Positions 1 through 13,310 of a DNA stretch of 64,000 bases are shown one piece after another. Position 1 is the first letter of the stretch, and each line of letters opens with the position of its first letter. Made by a program: the position numbers and the translations under genes. Under the pieces are notes generated by a model. The model made no database searches. It was not told the origin of the DNA and saw only the letters and a program-made list of their open reading frames with translations. Origin of the DNA: Corbicula japonica (Eukaryota; Mollusca; Bivalvia; Venerida; Cyrenidae); assembly GCA_038501625.1 (NCBI GenBank), contig JAZAYU010000014.1, positions 372,001-436,000 of the forward strand, read 5' to 3'.

Positions 1-121
1 ATTGGTTAAACGATATTCAAAGGAAAAATGGCTTACATAGCTCTCAGTAGTGTATCTACTTATGAAAATCTACAACAATAATGAAAAAGTCAGTTACATT
101 TACGAAATTTTGAGTGCTCTT

Positions 122-444
122 AAGGATCCACTGAACTCCTCCTTGTTCGATCATCGATAAAAAGGAAAATTATCAAAATCTAGATAACGACAAAATGCCG
201 TTCAATGAAACTGCAATAATGAACATAAATTATGTATCTTTATTTTGAATATAAGACACGTAAGAACAGTAAAGACATATAACGAGGCCTAAACATTTCG
301 TTTTACATAAATTCAAAAAAACTAAACACAAATATTAGTAACAATCATTTGTGCAAAGATTCATTGAAAGTCATTTGATGTTATTGAAATTTAAATTTTC
401 TGTTTTATCGATAATTGGTGCAAGGAGGAGTGTAGTAAATCCTG
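122..444. repeat. Short inverted-repeat (MITE-like) element, copy 1
   Basis: The ends are inverted copies of each other: the left starts aggatccactgaactcctcc and the reverse complement of the right starts aggatttactacactcctcc. Each is followed by an ATCGATAAAA stretch. The interior (AAAATTATCAAAATCT, CAAAATGCCGTTCAAT, GTATCTTTATTTTG) matches the element at 20169-20863 in the same order, so this is a dispersed family and not a chance palindrome. No coding potential is seen. The family was not identified. Confidence 0.65.
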
Positions 445-1308
445 AAAATGAGAGAAATTACTTTTTATCCTAAAATGAATATATATCAATAGTTATACAT
501 ATAGTTCTGGCAATTCTTCATCATATTGCATGTTGCTATAGCAACCATCTCTTCCACTATTTTCCAGCTAATTATAATTACATTAAAAAGGAAAATTGTT
601 CAATTCGTTTGTTTTTAAATCATTCACTGCATTTACTGCAAACTTGTAAATGTTCAGAAAAGAAATTTAAACATAAACCCCAGGCCATAACATTTCTGGC
701 ATATTTCATTTCAAAGTTCTCCCTTCCTTGTATACAACGCGTTACACAACTTATACACACGCACATCTTTCAACTTTCAATACCCTTTGCCAAAACAACA
801 ATATATTTTCAATTAATTCTTTGTTTGTTTACCAAACAATCCATCACCTGCATGAACTCAAACTTCCATTAAATGTCGACCACATATAACACGTCTGTGT
901 TATACTTTTCAATTATATATGTGACATTAAGTTATCACATTGGCCATAAATGCAATTCGCATTAAAACATAAACGATAAATATACATTTATTAAAAAATA
1001 CTACACATACTCGCATATTAGAAACAAATTAAATGATTTTAAAATTAAAATAATAAAAAACGAACATATTTTAAGGAGGTTTGAACCTCCGACTTCGTGT
1101 CTACATCTTTGAATTGATATACACACACCGAAGATGAGGAAATCCTCGGTACAAGATTGATAAATATGTGTAAAGTTCAAAAAGACTTCACATGCATTTA
1201 TGCTATTTAATAAGTAAAGCACATATAACAAACCCGTTTCGCCTTCTCGGTTCTTCAGTGTTCTTCATTTCTTCACTCACACTGAAGAAACCTCACCCTA
1301 AGGTCTTT
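445..1308. other. AT-rich intergenic stretch without recognisable gene
   Basis: Only short open frames without recognisable domains occur here. A small perfect stem (GGAGGTTTGAACCTCC, about 1075-1090) resembles a T-arm, but no matching acceptor or anticodon arms are seen, so it is not called a tRNA. Confidence 0.5.
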
Positions 1309-2850
1309 AACTAACCCTAACCCTAAACCCTAACCCTAAACCTAACTTATATATTAAAATCTTGTCCGTGCTCTATCTTCAAAACTGCTTGAGGGATATG
1401 TTTGAAACGTCACAGGAGTGTTTGTCACGAAGCCTTGTTTAACTAACCCTAACCCTTAATATTGTCTTCGCTTCTTCTCTGACACCGCTTGAGGGATTTC
1501 ATTGAAACTTCATAGGAGTGTTTGTCACTAAGCCTAGTGCATATCATCAGAAATGTTTGCTCGTATTACGTTTTGCCGAGTTATGGGCCCTTTGTCATTT
1601 TTAACTAACCCTTACCCTTACCCTAACTCTAAATCTTGTCCTCGCTTCTCTAAAACCGCTGGAGGGATTTTATTGAAACTTCACAGGAGTGTTTGGCCGA
1701 CACTAAGCCTAGTTGTGCATGTCGTCAGGAATTTCTGCTGGAATTATTTTTGCCGAGTTGTGGGCCCTTTGTCTTTTTTAAGTAACCCTAACCCTAACTT
1801 GTATATAAAAATCTTGTCCAGGCTTTATCTTCAAAACCGTTGGGGGATTTCATTGAAACTACACAGGAGTGTTTGCAAGCAAGCAGTATTGTGTCATCAG
1901 GAGTTTCCGTTCGGATAATTTTTGCCAGAGTTATGGGTCTTTTGTCATTTTTTAACTAACCCTAACCCTAAATCTTGTCCTTGCTTCTTCTCCAAAACCG
2001 CCAGAGGGATTTCATTGAAACTTCACAGCAGTGTTTGTCACCAGCCTAATTGTGTATGTGGTCAGGAATTTCTGCTTGATTTTTTTTTTGCCGATTTATG
2101 GGCCCTTTTGTCATTTTTTAAGTAACCCTAACCCTCACTTATATATAAAAATCTTGTCCAGACTTTATCTTCAAAACCATTGGGGGGATTTCATTGAAAC
2201 TTCACAGGAGTGTTTGTCACCAAGCCTAGTTGTGCATGTCATCAGGAGTTTCCGTTCGGATTATTTTTGCCAGAGTTATGGACCCTTAGTCTTTTCTATA
2301 TAATTTTTATATTATAATCTTGTCCATACCTAATCTCAAAAACCGTTTGGGGTATTCCATTGACACTTCACAGGAATGTTTATAACCAAGCCTTGTTGTG
2401 CATATCATCAGGAGTTTCAGATCGAATTATGTTTGCCAGAGTTATGGGCCCTTAGTAATTTTCTACTATAACTTTTATATAAAAATCTTATACACACTTT
2501 AACTAAAGAGCCTTATGGCAGATTTCATTTTAATGTCACAGGAATTCATGTCACCAAGCCTAGTTGTGCATAACATCAGGATTTTGCGCTTGAATTATTT
2601 TTGGCCAAATTATGGTCTCTTTAAGTCATTTGTACTCTAACTTCTTTATTAAAACATTGTCCACACTCCATCTCCAAAACGCTTTGTATGGTTTCATTGA
2701 AATTTCACAGGAATGTTTGTCCCCTAGTCTACTTGTGCATATCTTCAGGATTTTCCGCTTGGATTACTTTTAGCAAAGTTATGGACCCTTACTCATTTTG
2801 TTTGCATAAATTCTATACGTAGTGAGGGATTTACTTGAACGTTCAAATAT
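1309..2850. repeat. ~170-bp tandem repeat array with telomere-like CCCTAA stretches
   Basis: About nine diverged units recur at spacings of 162-180 bp; the phrase ATTGAAACTTCACAGGAGTG appears near 1501, 1672, 1852, 2014, 2193, 2359 and 2697. Each unit also carries a GAGTTATGGGCCCTT segment. The better preserved left units begin with runs of TAACCC, the longest at about 1311-1345. Open frames through the array are by-products of the repeat. Confidence 0.85.
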
Positions 2851-3589
2851 ATGTTCATTATCATCACTCACGTATTTCCTTTTCATCATATGTGGAAAGG
2901 TCCATAACTCTAATACTAATAATATTTCCAGGATTATCTCCCCTTAAATCTTAAAATTTGTTTATTACTCAAGATATTTACTACAGACTTTAAACAAAGG
3001 ATCCTTTCCATCTTTCACAATATATGCATGCAGTATGCTTCATCTCTTCCACGGACATATTTTTATTATATATGTATGCCAATTTGATTTCAAAGCTGCA
3101 TTTCGGGGGCATATGTCAATTTCAAGTGACAGCTCTTGATTTTATTAATGTTATTTTAACAGTAAGGATATATACTTGATGTTAATATGAAACAGGATTT
3201 TTTGCATACTGAATACAAATTTTCAGGTATTTTTCGTCGTTAGCTTTCCGTAATGCAGATCTCACATGTTGAACATTTAAAGGTTTTTTAAAACACCATA
3301 CATGTACTAAAGATTGCTTTACATTCTTCATGTGTAATTCCAAATCTAAAATACTGGTTATGGTTGGTTGAAAAAAGAAATTAGTGAATGAGCATTTGAA
3401 ATCCTTTAGCAAGTTTAATATTATAGTTTGCAAAACTTGTTGAAGACATTATTGTTTAATACTTTGCTGTGTTTTGAGGATTCCTATTTCACCACTGTAA
3501 AATATCTTGCCAAAACTGTTTTAATTTGTTTTTAACCAGGTTTAAAAAAAACAACAGGTTATTAGAATAGTGTTTGTCGTTGGGGGGTG
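2851..3589. other. Unannotated spacer
   Basis: AT-rich sequence between two tandem arrays. The minus strand has an 83-codon open frame (3182-3433) with no recognisable domain, motif or convincing start, and I do not call it a gene. Confidence 0.4.
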
Positions 3590-4088
3590 GGGGCGTCAAA
3601 CTGGCGAATAACTTGAGTTCCGTTTGTCGAATTGACATGAAACTTGGTGTATAGTAAGAACAGGTGGAGAGCTCGCTTGGAATTGCTTTTGGGGTCGGTC
3701 CGTCGCAGGTCACGGTCACCGTTGCTAAAAATACAAATTTGGTTTCCGGCGATTAACTTGAGTTCGGTTCATGATATTGACATGAAACTTGGTGTATAGT
3801 TAGAACAGATAGAGGGCTCGCTTGGGATTGCTTTTAGGGTCGGTCCGTCAAAGGTCAAGATCACCGTTACTAAAAATATAAATTTGGTTTCCGGCGATTA
3901 ACTTGAGTTTGGTTCATGGTATTGACATGAAACTTGGTGTTTAGTTAGAACAGGTGGAGGGCTCGCTTGGGATTGCTTTTCGGGTCGGTCCGTCAAAGGT
4001 CAAAGTCAACGTTACTAAATATAGAGAATTGGTTTCCGGCGACTAACCTGAGTTCGGTTCATGGTATTAAACTGAAACTTGGTGTATA
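3590..4088. repeat. 145-bp tandem repeat, left part, interrupted by a transposon
   Basis: Four units start with AACTTGAGTTCGGTTCAT-like sequence at 3610, 3755, 3900 and 4045, an exact 145-bp period. Each has GACATGAAACTTGGTGTATAG, GAACAGGTGGAG.GCTCGCTTGG, GGTCGGTCCGT and AAAGGTCAAAGTCACCGTTACTAAA. The fourth unit stops at GGTGTATA (4088), exactly where the transposon end begins, and resumes at 14066. Confidence 0.9.
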
Positions 4089-4112
4089 CACTGTAAAAAG
4101 TTACTGTTACAT

Positions 4113-4293
4113 TTTACGGGAAAAGTCCCGGCAGCTGGTTTCCAGGACAGTTCCGTAAAGTTACTGGTTCCCCGTAACTGTGTTTTCCCGTATCTTTACT
4201 AAATGACCGTATTTTTACGGGACAACACTGTTACGGGGAATCAGTAACTTTACGGAACTGTCCTGGAAACCAGCTGCCGGGACTTTTCCCGTG
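4113..4293. repeat. Long near-perfect hairpin at the transposon left end
   Basis: Arms of about 80 bp (4113-4195 and 4213-4293) are reverse complements with only a few mismatches, around an ~18-bp loop. The arms contain repeated ACGGG and CGTAA words, like the subterminal repeats at which CACTA transposases bind. The hairpin starts 24 bp inside the terminal repeat. An equal structure is not seen at the right end, which has only scattered CGTAAC/ACGGG words (13950-14050). Confidence 0.85.
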
Positions 4294-6021
4294 AATTTTG
4301 AAGTACCGTAAAATTGTATTAAAATACCGTAAAATTGTATTCTTGGCTGTTAATGTCAAATAACCATAAATTTATCCAATACAAGTAACACTTGCATTTA
4401 AAGACATGTTTTGCTATATCAAAGCTACCATTGTGCAAATGATAAATTATATTACCATGTGATGACTGCTGTTTCAGCCAAGGATTCTTGTTTAATATAT
4501 GCTTATAAATATTAACATAAAAAGAGTAAAAGTAAAGAACAATGCCACCAAAACATTTATTTGCATTTGAACAAGAAAAGTATAATTTTAGGTGTTTGCT
4601 TCTATAAATTATTTCTAAGACTTTAGAATTTTTTTTCCTCAAAATTGTTCACGAACGTTAGGCTAAATACATGTATTTCAAACAATGTTCTCAAAGGAAC
4701 AGCACTATGTTATTTCAAAAAACACCTAATGTAGTTTTACTAACAAAAAAATCAGCACTTTATGAATAATACTTCTTAAAACTGATAACCCGCTGCAACC
4801 CATTCAATGATAGTGTGAAGGTCTTGTATACAATTTATAAAAACAACTATTTTAACTCACATATGTTTCATTTCACTTGCATCACATAATTATTTGAATA
4901 GTATGTCTCTCTATAATTACTACAATTCTGAAATTATTACTACAATTATGCAAAATTACTAACAAAAGGTTCCTGGGGGTCATTTTAAGGCAAAGAAGCA
5001 AAAGTACCTAGTGACCAATTTATACCTTACATAACCCAGATGTGAACTCCTGTTATTTTATGGGAAAAAAAACATGACAAAGTTTCATTAAGATTAAACA
5101 ATAAATGTGGCCTCTGAACTGTTAACAATAATGTTCTATTTTTAGATGACTAGAAGCTTTCCCGAATTGCATTCGGGAGCTTAAAAAATAAAAATACAAA
5201 AACATCACAAAAAATAACAAATGTAAATTTAAAAAAGAGGGTAATTTGTACAAGAACTACCTGTTCACACAGTCTTCAAAAAGATGATAACATGGCCCCG
5301 AGCTGCTTACCTGCTGAGTTGACAGCAATGGCAAGAGTAACTGACTGATGGAGCACAGCCTCAATTACTTTATAACTGAATTAAACATTAATTTTTTAAA
5401 CTGTGCCGTTTCTTACAGAGGCTGATAAGTTATTATTTAACTGTAATAATATGGATATAATCAAAAATATAAAACATGTGACCCTAGGGATAGGAAAAAA
5501 TTCACTCGAACAGTGGTTGCTGAAGACAACTAGATAATGTCACAAAGTATCAATATATTTGTCCCTATGGGTTAAGTTGTTTCTTGAAAGGTGAACTTAA
5601 TTAAAAATAATTAATGTACCACAAAATGAACAAAACATTTAGGAAATAAAAATTTTCATTACAAAATAATAAAAATTAAAAGCTAACTTGGCATTCAAAG
5701 ATGAACATGTTTCAACAAAACTTTCAAGGGGCACAGCTGTGCTCAAAAATATCTGGAGACAAGATTAATAGCTATGCTTAACATCCATTTTTGTGGGAAG
5801 ACATAAACTGACATATAGAAAGAATAATAACTTTACATATATGTTTGTTTTAGAACAAAATGTCTTGCAACATTTGCGAGTGTCGTCCGACAAAACCGGT
5901 CAAAAACATTTCAGTCAAGTACAATATCATAATTATAAACAAATGAACAAAATCAACAACAGATCTGGAACAAAACAAAATTAGTCCATGGAATTGACAT
6001 TATAGGTCCTGTTTAAATGAT

Positions 6022-9000
6022 CTATTTCCGATCGTCTTTCCACTCGAAGTCCGCCAAATCATTAATAAGCCTCAGCACTTTGGGATTTACATCCGATGTT
6101 TTCTTTTTCTTCCCATTTTTCCCATTCCTGCCTGAGCTCGGGTTAATACACATGCAAAACAAAAAAATGTCCAATATTTACCCCCAGTTAAGTGTTTAAC
6201 ACATTCATATATTCAATAATCTATTTTTTTTATTATCATGTGTTTATAGTGGTTGTTCAAAACATTCGCAGCCTTCTACCAATTATTGAACAATTTGCGA
6301 GTTCTCTTGTAGAAAAAAGCTAACAACCTGGGATTTTCACTCAAAATTACAAATGTAATCAAAATAATGTGCATTAACTGTACTAATGACTTTTATTTAC
6401 AAATTTACAGATCAGAGGGAAAAATTATAATGTTATTATTTCTTTATTAACAAACATTGACATTATTACATTAAATGTAGGCATAGATGTTCAGGTCATA
6501 CCAACTTTTCCCCTTTTCAAGTGTACAAATGAATGCATGGACATGAATAAGCGCACTTGTTTTAGCGCCCAAATCACTATTAACACAAAAATAATATAAG
6601 TACACATACAGTACAGGCCCGATTCTTATGTGCCACACTGATCAGCTCATGATAAGAAAAATTGTGTTGTACATGTGTAGGTTGTAAGTGTGGTCACTTG
6701 TTTTGAAATTAGAATCGAGTCACTTTAAAGGTACTTAAACAAAAATATGGTTATACCTCTGAATGAACTCCAAAGTTCCCGCCGACTCCTTAGGATACTG
6801 GATGTTAAATATGTAATAACTCCCGAAAAGTAGTGCAAGTGCTGACAGGAAGCTGCTGAAGCGTCCTAGGATCTGCCCGTCTACCACCAGAATGGATTCG
6901 TTGGCAGCCAGAACACTATTTCCTGAGATATAAAAATCAGATGCTTGTCAACAACTTGGTATATTATTAAATTGAATTTTAAAAAAGAATGAATAATCAG
7001 CTGTACGGAAAGTGCATTTAAATAATTTACAACAACACAATACAGACAGTAATGATACTAAGTAAAGAGGTGTTCTTTATTTACATACCTGTTTTTTATA
7101 TATTTTTAAGAATTATAATTGCAATATATATGGTGCACATGGTAATTAATTAATTAAATATGAAGTGATGATGGCCATTATGGTTTACCTGAGCTGACAA
7201 GATTTTGATTTTTTTTCTTAATATTTCTATGCAAAAAATATGGTCCCTGGGCCAGGGCAAAATTTTGACCCCTGGGACAGTATCCATAGCTCCTTTTGCA
7301 GAAATGTTGCCGCTGGAAAAAATTCCTTAACTTACTTTCTTGGAACTGACAGTGTTGTAAATTTTTTACCTATAACATAGCACATTGCAAAGCACCATGT
7401 TCAGTTATTACAATATTTGACATTTTTAATTTATTTACTGAAAGATAATTTGAACAGAAATTTTTTACTGAAGTTCCAAACTTTTCTTTCGCCACAATAT
7501 TTCCCTAAAAACCTTTATGAATACTGGCCTACGAACATGACCTGGCTCTATTAAAACTTGTCGAAATTAAATGAAAACATAAAATTACCCAGCATGACAA
7601 GTCTGGGCCATGGCGGCCATGATTTTTCCACACATTGCTGTCTGATTTCCTCGTCTGAGGACATCTCCTGAAATAAGACAGTATCACGTCACCGTAACAT
7701 GCAATGATTTAAAACTGTGTTTACTGAATTGGAAAGTAACATAATAAGTCAACTTTGAGTGTCGCCTAAGGACCATTTGTGTGAAGTTTGGTTAAAATCC
7801 ACCAAGAGGTTTAGGAGATGTTGTTTACAAACAAATGCACTCCAACAGACGAAAGGCAACAACAAAATCTCGTCATAAACACTTGGTGAGCTTAACAGAC
7901 TGCAAATAAATAAACAAGAAAAATTCTTTGCAATTTCAAATGAAATTTCTTAATTTAATCATCTTTTTAATGAACATTCGTTTTATAATCTCAATTAATA
8001 AAAAAGGAACAAATAACATGGGAAAATGAATTTAAGTTCTGTATCACTTTGCGACCCACTTTTGGATATTTGCTCCCTTACTTTTTGAGCAAGTTTTGCG
8101 AAAAATTAAATAAATAAAAATGTATAAAGAGGTCAGTATGAACATATTTTTGATTTAAAACAATTTATTTAAGATTTACTCCATATTTTAGATATAAATA
8201 GGAAGTTTACTAGCCGATTTCGGTTTGTGGAATACAACGTTATACAATGTATGTTAGTACGCATATCTACGGTCATTTTTACAAGTTCAAATCAAACTTC
8301 TGAATTGAATCATTTTTTTTAATGAACATTCATTATATAGTCACAATTAGTATCAAAATAATTTTTAATAACTGGGAAAAATGAATTTATAAAGCCGATT
8401 TCGGTAATTCCCAGTCGATTTCGATAAATCAGGTGACCGACAACCTAGCAATCTATTTCTCCTAAAGTTGATTTTTTGTTTCATACTTACATCTATCACA
8501 GCAAATAGTCCTTCCTCCTTTTCTCCCAGACTTGTTTGTAGACATAATATGATCAACGGCAATATTGCAGTCAGATTGTCTTCCTCCTTCTCCTTCTCGG
8601 CAGCCAAGATATAAGGTCGAACTTCAGGAATCCGCGACTTGAAGAAGCGAAGCATCCTCACTCCTTTATCCAGGAAGAAGTTATTAGATGCTTTTTCAAG
8701 GTCAACATCAAGAAGTTGCTGACAATGTGCCAACAGAATGTTTTTTTCTATTAAGAAAGGCCAATCTTCTAGAAGTTTAAGTACTGCAACTTCACTGTTA
8801 ATGTGTTTTCTGAGCAGAGAATATGTCTTTTGCATGTTACTCATTACAAGTTCCAAGTCTGGTTCAACAGCTTCATAGCTTTTTACTAATTCCTTTCTTA
8901 ATTGTTCTTGCTCTTCTTCTTCTTCTGGGGAGAGGGAAGGTCCCCAATTCATACATCCATAACTGTCTTGTTCAGCTTTTCTCTTTGCTGATTTTGTCCC

Positions 9001-10624
9001 ATTGTTTTCCTTTGTTTCACACCCACTGGACACTGCTTTCTGTTGAGTGTATGGGCGATTCAGATTCTCATTTCTGGATACAAATTGTTTGAGCAATGAA
9101 TCATAGCCCGTTCCAATTCTGAGCTTATCAATGCAGTCTTCAAAGGAACTGGGATATTTCTTAACAACCATGTGGGCAATAACTTCGAACCCCTTTTTAG
9201 GACAATGATGGGTGATCTGTCTTACAGAATTTACCACTTCTCTGACAAAATTTCTTCTCATCTCCGCTGGTAGTCTGTTTCCATTTTGTAGTGTCTCATT
9301 GAGTTCGGGCATTTGCTGAAGCACTGTCACGACTGAACAGATTCACATTAAACTGTGGGTGAGGACTAGATGCACTCTTGGAATTGATGCCCTGTTCTGA
9401 TGTACCGGAACTACATGTAGGCTTGCATGCTGAAATAAATACATCTATAATTCTTTACCAACAGACAGCAATAAAACATAAGAGGCTTAAATACTCCTAC
9501 TGTTCACTTAAACAGTTAAATTTAAAATTTGTCTGCCAAAACTGTATGTGTTTGATCATTAAAAATCTCAAATTAAACACAAACCAAGAATGTGCTCATT
9601 GGCGACACTAGGTTATACATATTGAATCCAATTGGTAGTTTATTAATTCCTCTGTTTAATCATCTTTAAAACACAAAACAGACTTCTTTTTACTGTTGTT
9701 TTTTTTTCAACGGACAGGTATAGACTATTAAAGCTGGGCTTGGTGAAATATTTACCTAAAATTGGAATTTTATACAAATCTCATAAAATCTGAATACATG
9801 TAAACTTCAAGTAAGTTGTAATGTGGGGTCAAACAAAAATTTTAAACACCAATCGAAACACCATGGCTTGAGTACATGATAATATTAATGTTAGAAATTA
9901 ACAAAGCTTGTAGCCAGTACTTTCTACCTGATGTAAATCTAGGCAGCAAACTCTCATCACCAAGTAGCAGTCATTTTCATACAGAAAAAAAATAACTTCA
10001 AACCGTTTCCAAGTTTCTTTAAAATTACCTTTGAAGGAACTAATCATTAATAATCAGAAAATACTGTGACATAAAATGATTAGGTTACGATGTTAATTTA
10101 TTTATTTTGTTTGCAAAACATGTCTGAATTTCTGATTTTGAAGAAATAATAATTTTCAAAATGTCTTGACTGAGGGCTAAGTAGCAGTACTTGCTACTTG
10201 AGTTTAAATCAGGTAACATGCACTACTTTCAGTAGCAGCAAAAACTGCTTCTTGCTACTGCTTATTTCGGATACTGATACAAATACACAAAATAACATAC
10301 AATAATGAAAAAATAACAGTGTAAAAAACATGTGTTATGCCCTATTTTATGAAATTATGTTATATCAAATAACAATAACGTACCTGTTTCTTCTTTTTTC
10401 TGTTCTTTCACATTTTTCAGAAATTTTCTTATCTGTATGGGCTTCAAAAAATCTTTTAAGTCTGGTTCTTCCAGGAATGTTAGGTCATTAACAGAATTTA
10501 CACCCAGGTCCTGCAGTTTTAGGAACACTGCTTCATGGTTCACATCAGAATCTTTGAACATTTGATCAACAAAATGTTTTAATTCACTATGAGGCACGCA
10601 TGACTGGTCGTCTGGAGTAGTCAT
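6022..10624 (-). CDS. SAM-domain (SAMD3-like) transposon accessory protein, five exons
   Basis: Exons read from the minus strand: 10384-10624, 8491-9332, 7589-7667, 6757-6922, 6022-6127. All junctions are GT-AG and phases match (1, 0, 1, 2), giving 477 residues and a TAG stop. The first exon is a SAM-like helical module with LQDLGVNSVNDL and DLKDFLKPIQIRKFL. The second contains AEMRRNFVREVV, KKYPSSFEDCI and IGTGYDSLLKQ, which I recognise from SAMD3-like proteins spread across fish and invertebrate genomes, often beside EnSpm-type transposases. Exons 3-4 contain WPPWPRLVMLG and SILVVDGQILGRFSSFLSAL. The last exon has a basic KKKKT patch and ends DFEWKDDRK. The start ATG is 2 nt beyond the transposase stop. 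The last acceptor was chosen as the second of two adjacent AGs because only it keeps the frame. The biochemical role is unknown; helping transposition is an inference from position. Confidence 0.75.
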
Positions 10625-10626
10625 TA

Positions 10627-13310
10627 TCAGTTTTGAAGACTTTTAAGGGACACGTAATGTCTACTGTTAATCTCATACACTGACACAGGCTGAAAACATT
10701 TTAATGATAACACATTTACACAACTGTATTTATTTTGGCTTGATATTTGCTGGTAAACACCTATTTCAGACACAAAACGGTATGGAGATTCAATAACAAT
10801 AAGAAATAACCCACCATCTTTCACCAAGATGAGCTGAATTTTGCCAATAAGAAGCTCATTGTGTTCTTCGCCAGAAATTATTACCTGATATCCAACTTTG
10901 TACTCTATATTTCTGAAAATTACACTACTACACACCTCAGTATCACTGTCTGACATGCCATGTACATTAAAAAGTGATTGCACATTTTCACTGTACATAG
11001 CTGAATTTAAACTGCTGACCTTCTCACACACAAGATTTGGTTTAAAAAGGGAACCGGCAGTGTAATATGTCTGAAGAAGTTGATGCCTGCTGGCCAGTGT
11101 TTTGGCCAAATGTTTGAAATTATGAAGATGCCTGGCACATGTTTTAAAATATGTGTGCTTGCTTTCGAATCGCATTGTCCACAAATGTATGAGAGGTCCA
11201 AATGAAATTGTAAGTTCAGGATAATGCATTAAAAAATGATGCTTAGGTTTCAAAGGATTATCTGGAAAGAGATGGCTTCTATCAGACAGATATTCTTCAA
11301 TACAAACATTGACATAGGCGATCTGCCCATGGGTTATTGACTTGGCTGTAAGTATTTCAACAATACATTTTAAGTTTAGGTACATTTGCCAGACTTTATC
11401 ACATGGATCTCTGACAAAGTTAACAATTAATAAGGAAAACAACCTTACAAAAACCCAGTTCTGAATTGCATGTCCTCCAAGTTTGTCTGAACTAACTGAG
11501 ATAGGAGCTGGTGTATCCAGTTTATCTGTACCAGTGTATGACCATGACTGAATCCTGTGATTTAACTGATCACAAGTGAACCATTTTATTCTTATTAAAT
11601 ACTTTATAACAAGCATCATGTCATACGACACTACTCCTTCAAACAAATCATGTCCCAAACATGGAGGTAACCCAGGAGATGCTACATGGTAAAACATCAT
11701 ACTATTAAAACAACTGTCTTCTTTAATACCCTTCACAGAGTCACTGTTACCAGTTTGAAGTAAATCAAGAGACTGGTTGTAGTTGTTAACAGTTCTGAGA
11801 CATGATCTTGTAAGTAACTGTGTTTCTCTTCGGTCAATTTCACAATACCTGCAAAAAAAGTTTGAAGAGAAACTCTCAACATAGCCCCCAACTGTATGAG
11901 AACCTAAGTTATCACCACAGATACACACAAGGCTTCCTTTGATAATTTCACCATTAACTTCAATCCCAGTTTCTTCCAAAACTTTTAAATCTTGAACAAG
12001 CCTTTCAAACACTTTCCTGGCAGAAAAGGTTTTCAAGTTCCTTTCTTGGCATAATAAGACAAGCTGCATGTGATCTATGTTGGATCTTTTTTCAACCTCA
12101 AAATTGGCCAATGTATAATAAACAGCAACCATTTTATGTTTTTTCTTTGCAGACCCTAATGGATTAACAACTTCAAATGCATCTTGATACAAAATTATAG
12201 CAACTGACTTGGTATCAATGAATAATTTATTAGATGCAAAGACATTTCCATCATTTATATCATGAAGAACAGTTTTACAGGCCATGTTGTTTGCAGTGTT
12301 CCAAAACTTAAAATGACTTGGATAATGCTGATACAAACTTGCTATCGATTGACAAATTGGTACATACTGGTAAGTTTTTCTCTTCTGATCACCATCAAAG
12401 CCTAAAAACCTTCAACTGGATCACAAAATGCAAAATTTTTATGAAAAAATGAAAAGCGCTTTGCTGGTGTTTTAAAGGGTCCCTTATTACAGTTAGCAAA
12501 TGCATCATTGACTAAAAACTCATTTTTCACTTCAGAAATGATTTCTGCTGCCACTCCAAGCGAGTCTAATTTTAAACACAATTTATTTGCCAATAAATCT
12601 TGACTTATTTCATGACATTCTTCAAACTCTTCAATAATGCTCTGTATAGTTGATGATGGTAAAAGATACTTCCCTTGCAGTTTTAGATAAAAAAGTGCCA
12701 TTTTGTCCAAAAAATGTTTTTCATTTTCTGCAGTAGCATCAAAACTGTACTCATCTATATCACCCAAAATATCTTCTGAATTTTGAATCTGATCAACTTC
12801 TAAACCCAAGGAAGGATCCACTGATTGTAGTACATTTGGCATATGTGTCAGTAAATTAACTTGGTCTGTAAAATTAAATGAAAAATTGCTGATGCCTGCA
12901 TGTCTTCTTGATAAATGGGCAGTGAATGAAGACTTGACAGTAAATTTAGAGACACAGTCATTGATCGGACAAGTGATTTCTTCATGTTTCAGTAAATGTT
13001 GTTTCAAGTGCTTTTTCAGATCAACAAATGCACTAAATGACTTATGCACACACTCTGGTCTTGAACAAAAGCTTAAAATATTAATTTGATCAATATCAAT
13101 TGCAATATTATTCTGGTGCTGATATGAATGGTTCCGTGTTACATGCACTTTCAAAGAAGTTAAATTTGCAAATTTCTGTGGACATATTTTAAGAGGACAG
13201 TCAAACATCACATTTGGAACACTCTGGTGAAATTTATAGTGGGACAAAAGTTTCGAAACACTATCAGTCTTAAATGTACAAATGTTACAGATGACTGTCG
13301 TATCTGACAT
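10627..13310 (-). pseudogene. C2H2 zinc-finger EnSpm/CACTA transposase, single frameshift
   Basis: The N-terminal part (ATG at 13310, MSDTTVICNICTF) has four C2H2-type fingers within its first ~160 residues, likely for binding element ends; a methionine further upstream would add only a doubtful hydrophobic leader. The frame ends at a TAG near 12402-12404. The catalytic part continues in another frame from about 12405 to the TGA at 10627-10629. Numbering the catalytic part from 12336, the probable DDE residues are D52 (YQDAFEVVNPLG), D142 (CICGDNLGSH) and E391 (WTMRFESKHTYFK), with CxxC at 162-165, HDLFEGVVSYDM at 229-240 and KPKHHFLMHYPEL near 363-375. These match the spacing of Tnp2-type CMC transposases. 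One extra T in the T5 run near 12403-12410 would join both parts into about 895 residues. So this is either a recently dead copy, a sequencing error or a slippage site. Confidence 0.82.

Noticed and set aside
1069..1155. Possible tRNA or tRNA-derived SINE on the minus strand
   Set aside because: Only a T-arm-like GGAGGTTCAAACCTCC stem is present; no consistent acceptor, D or anticodon arms could be folded.
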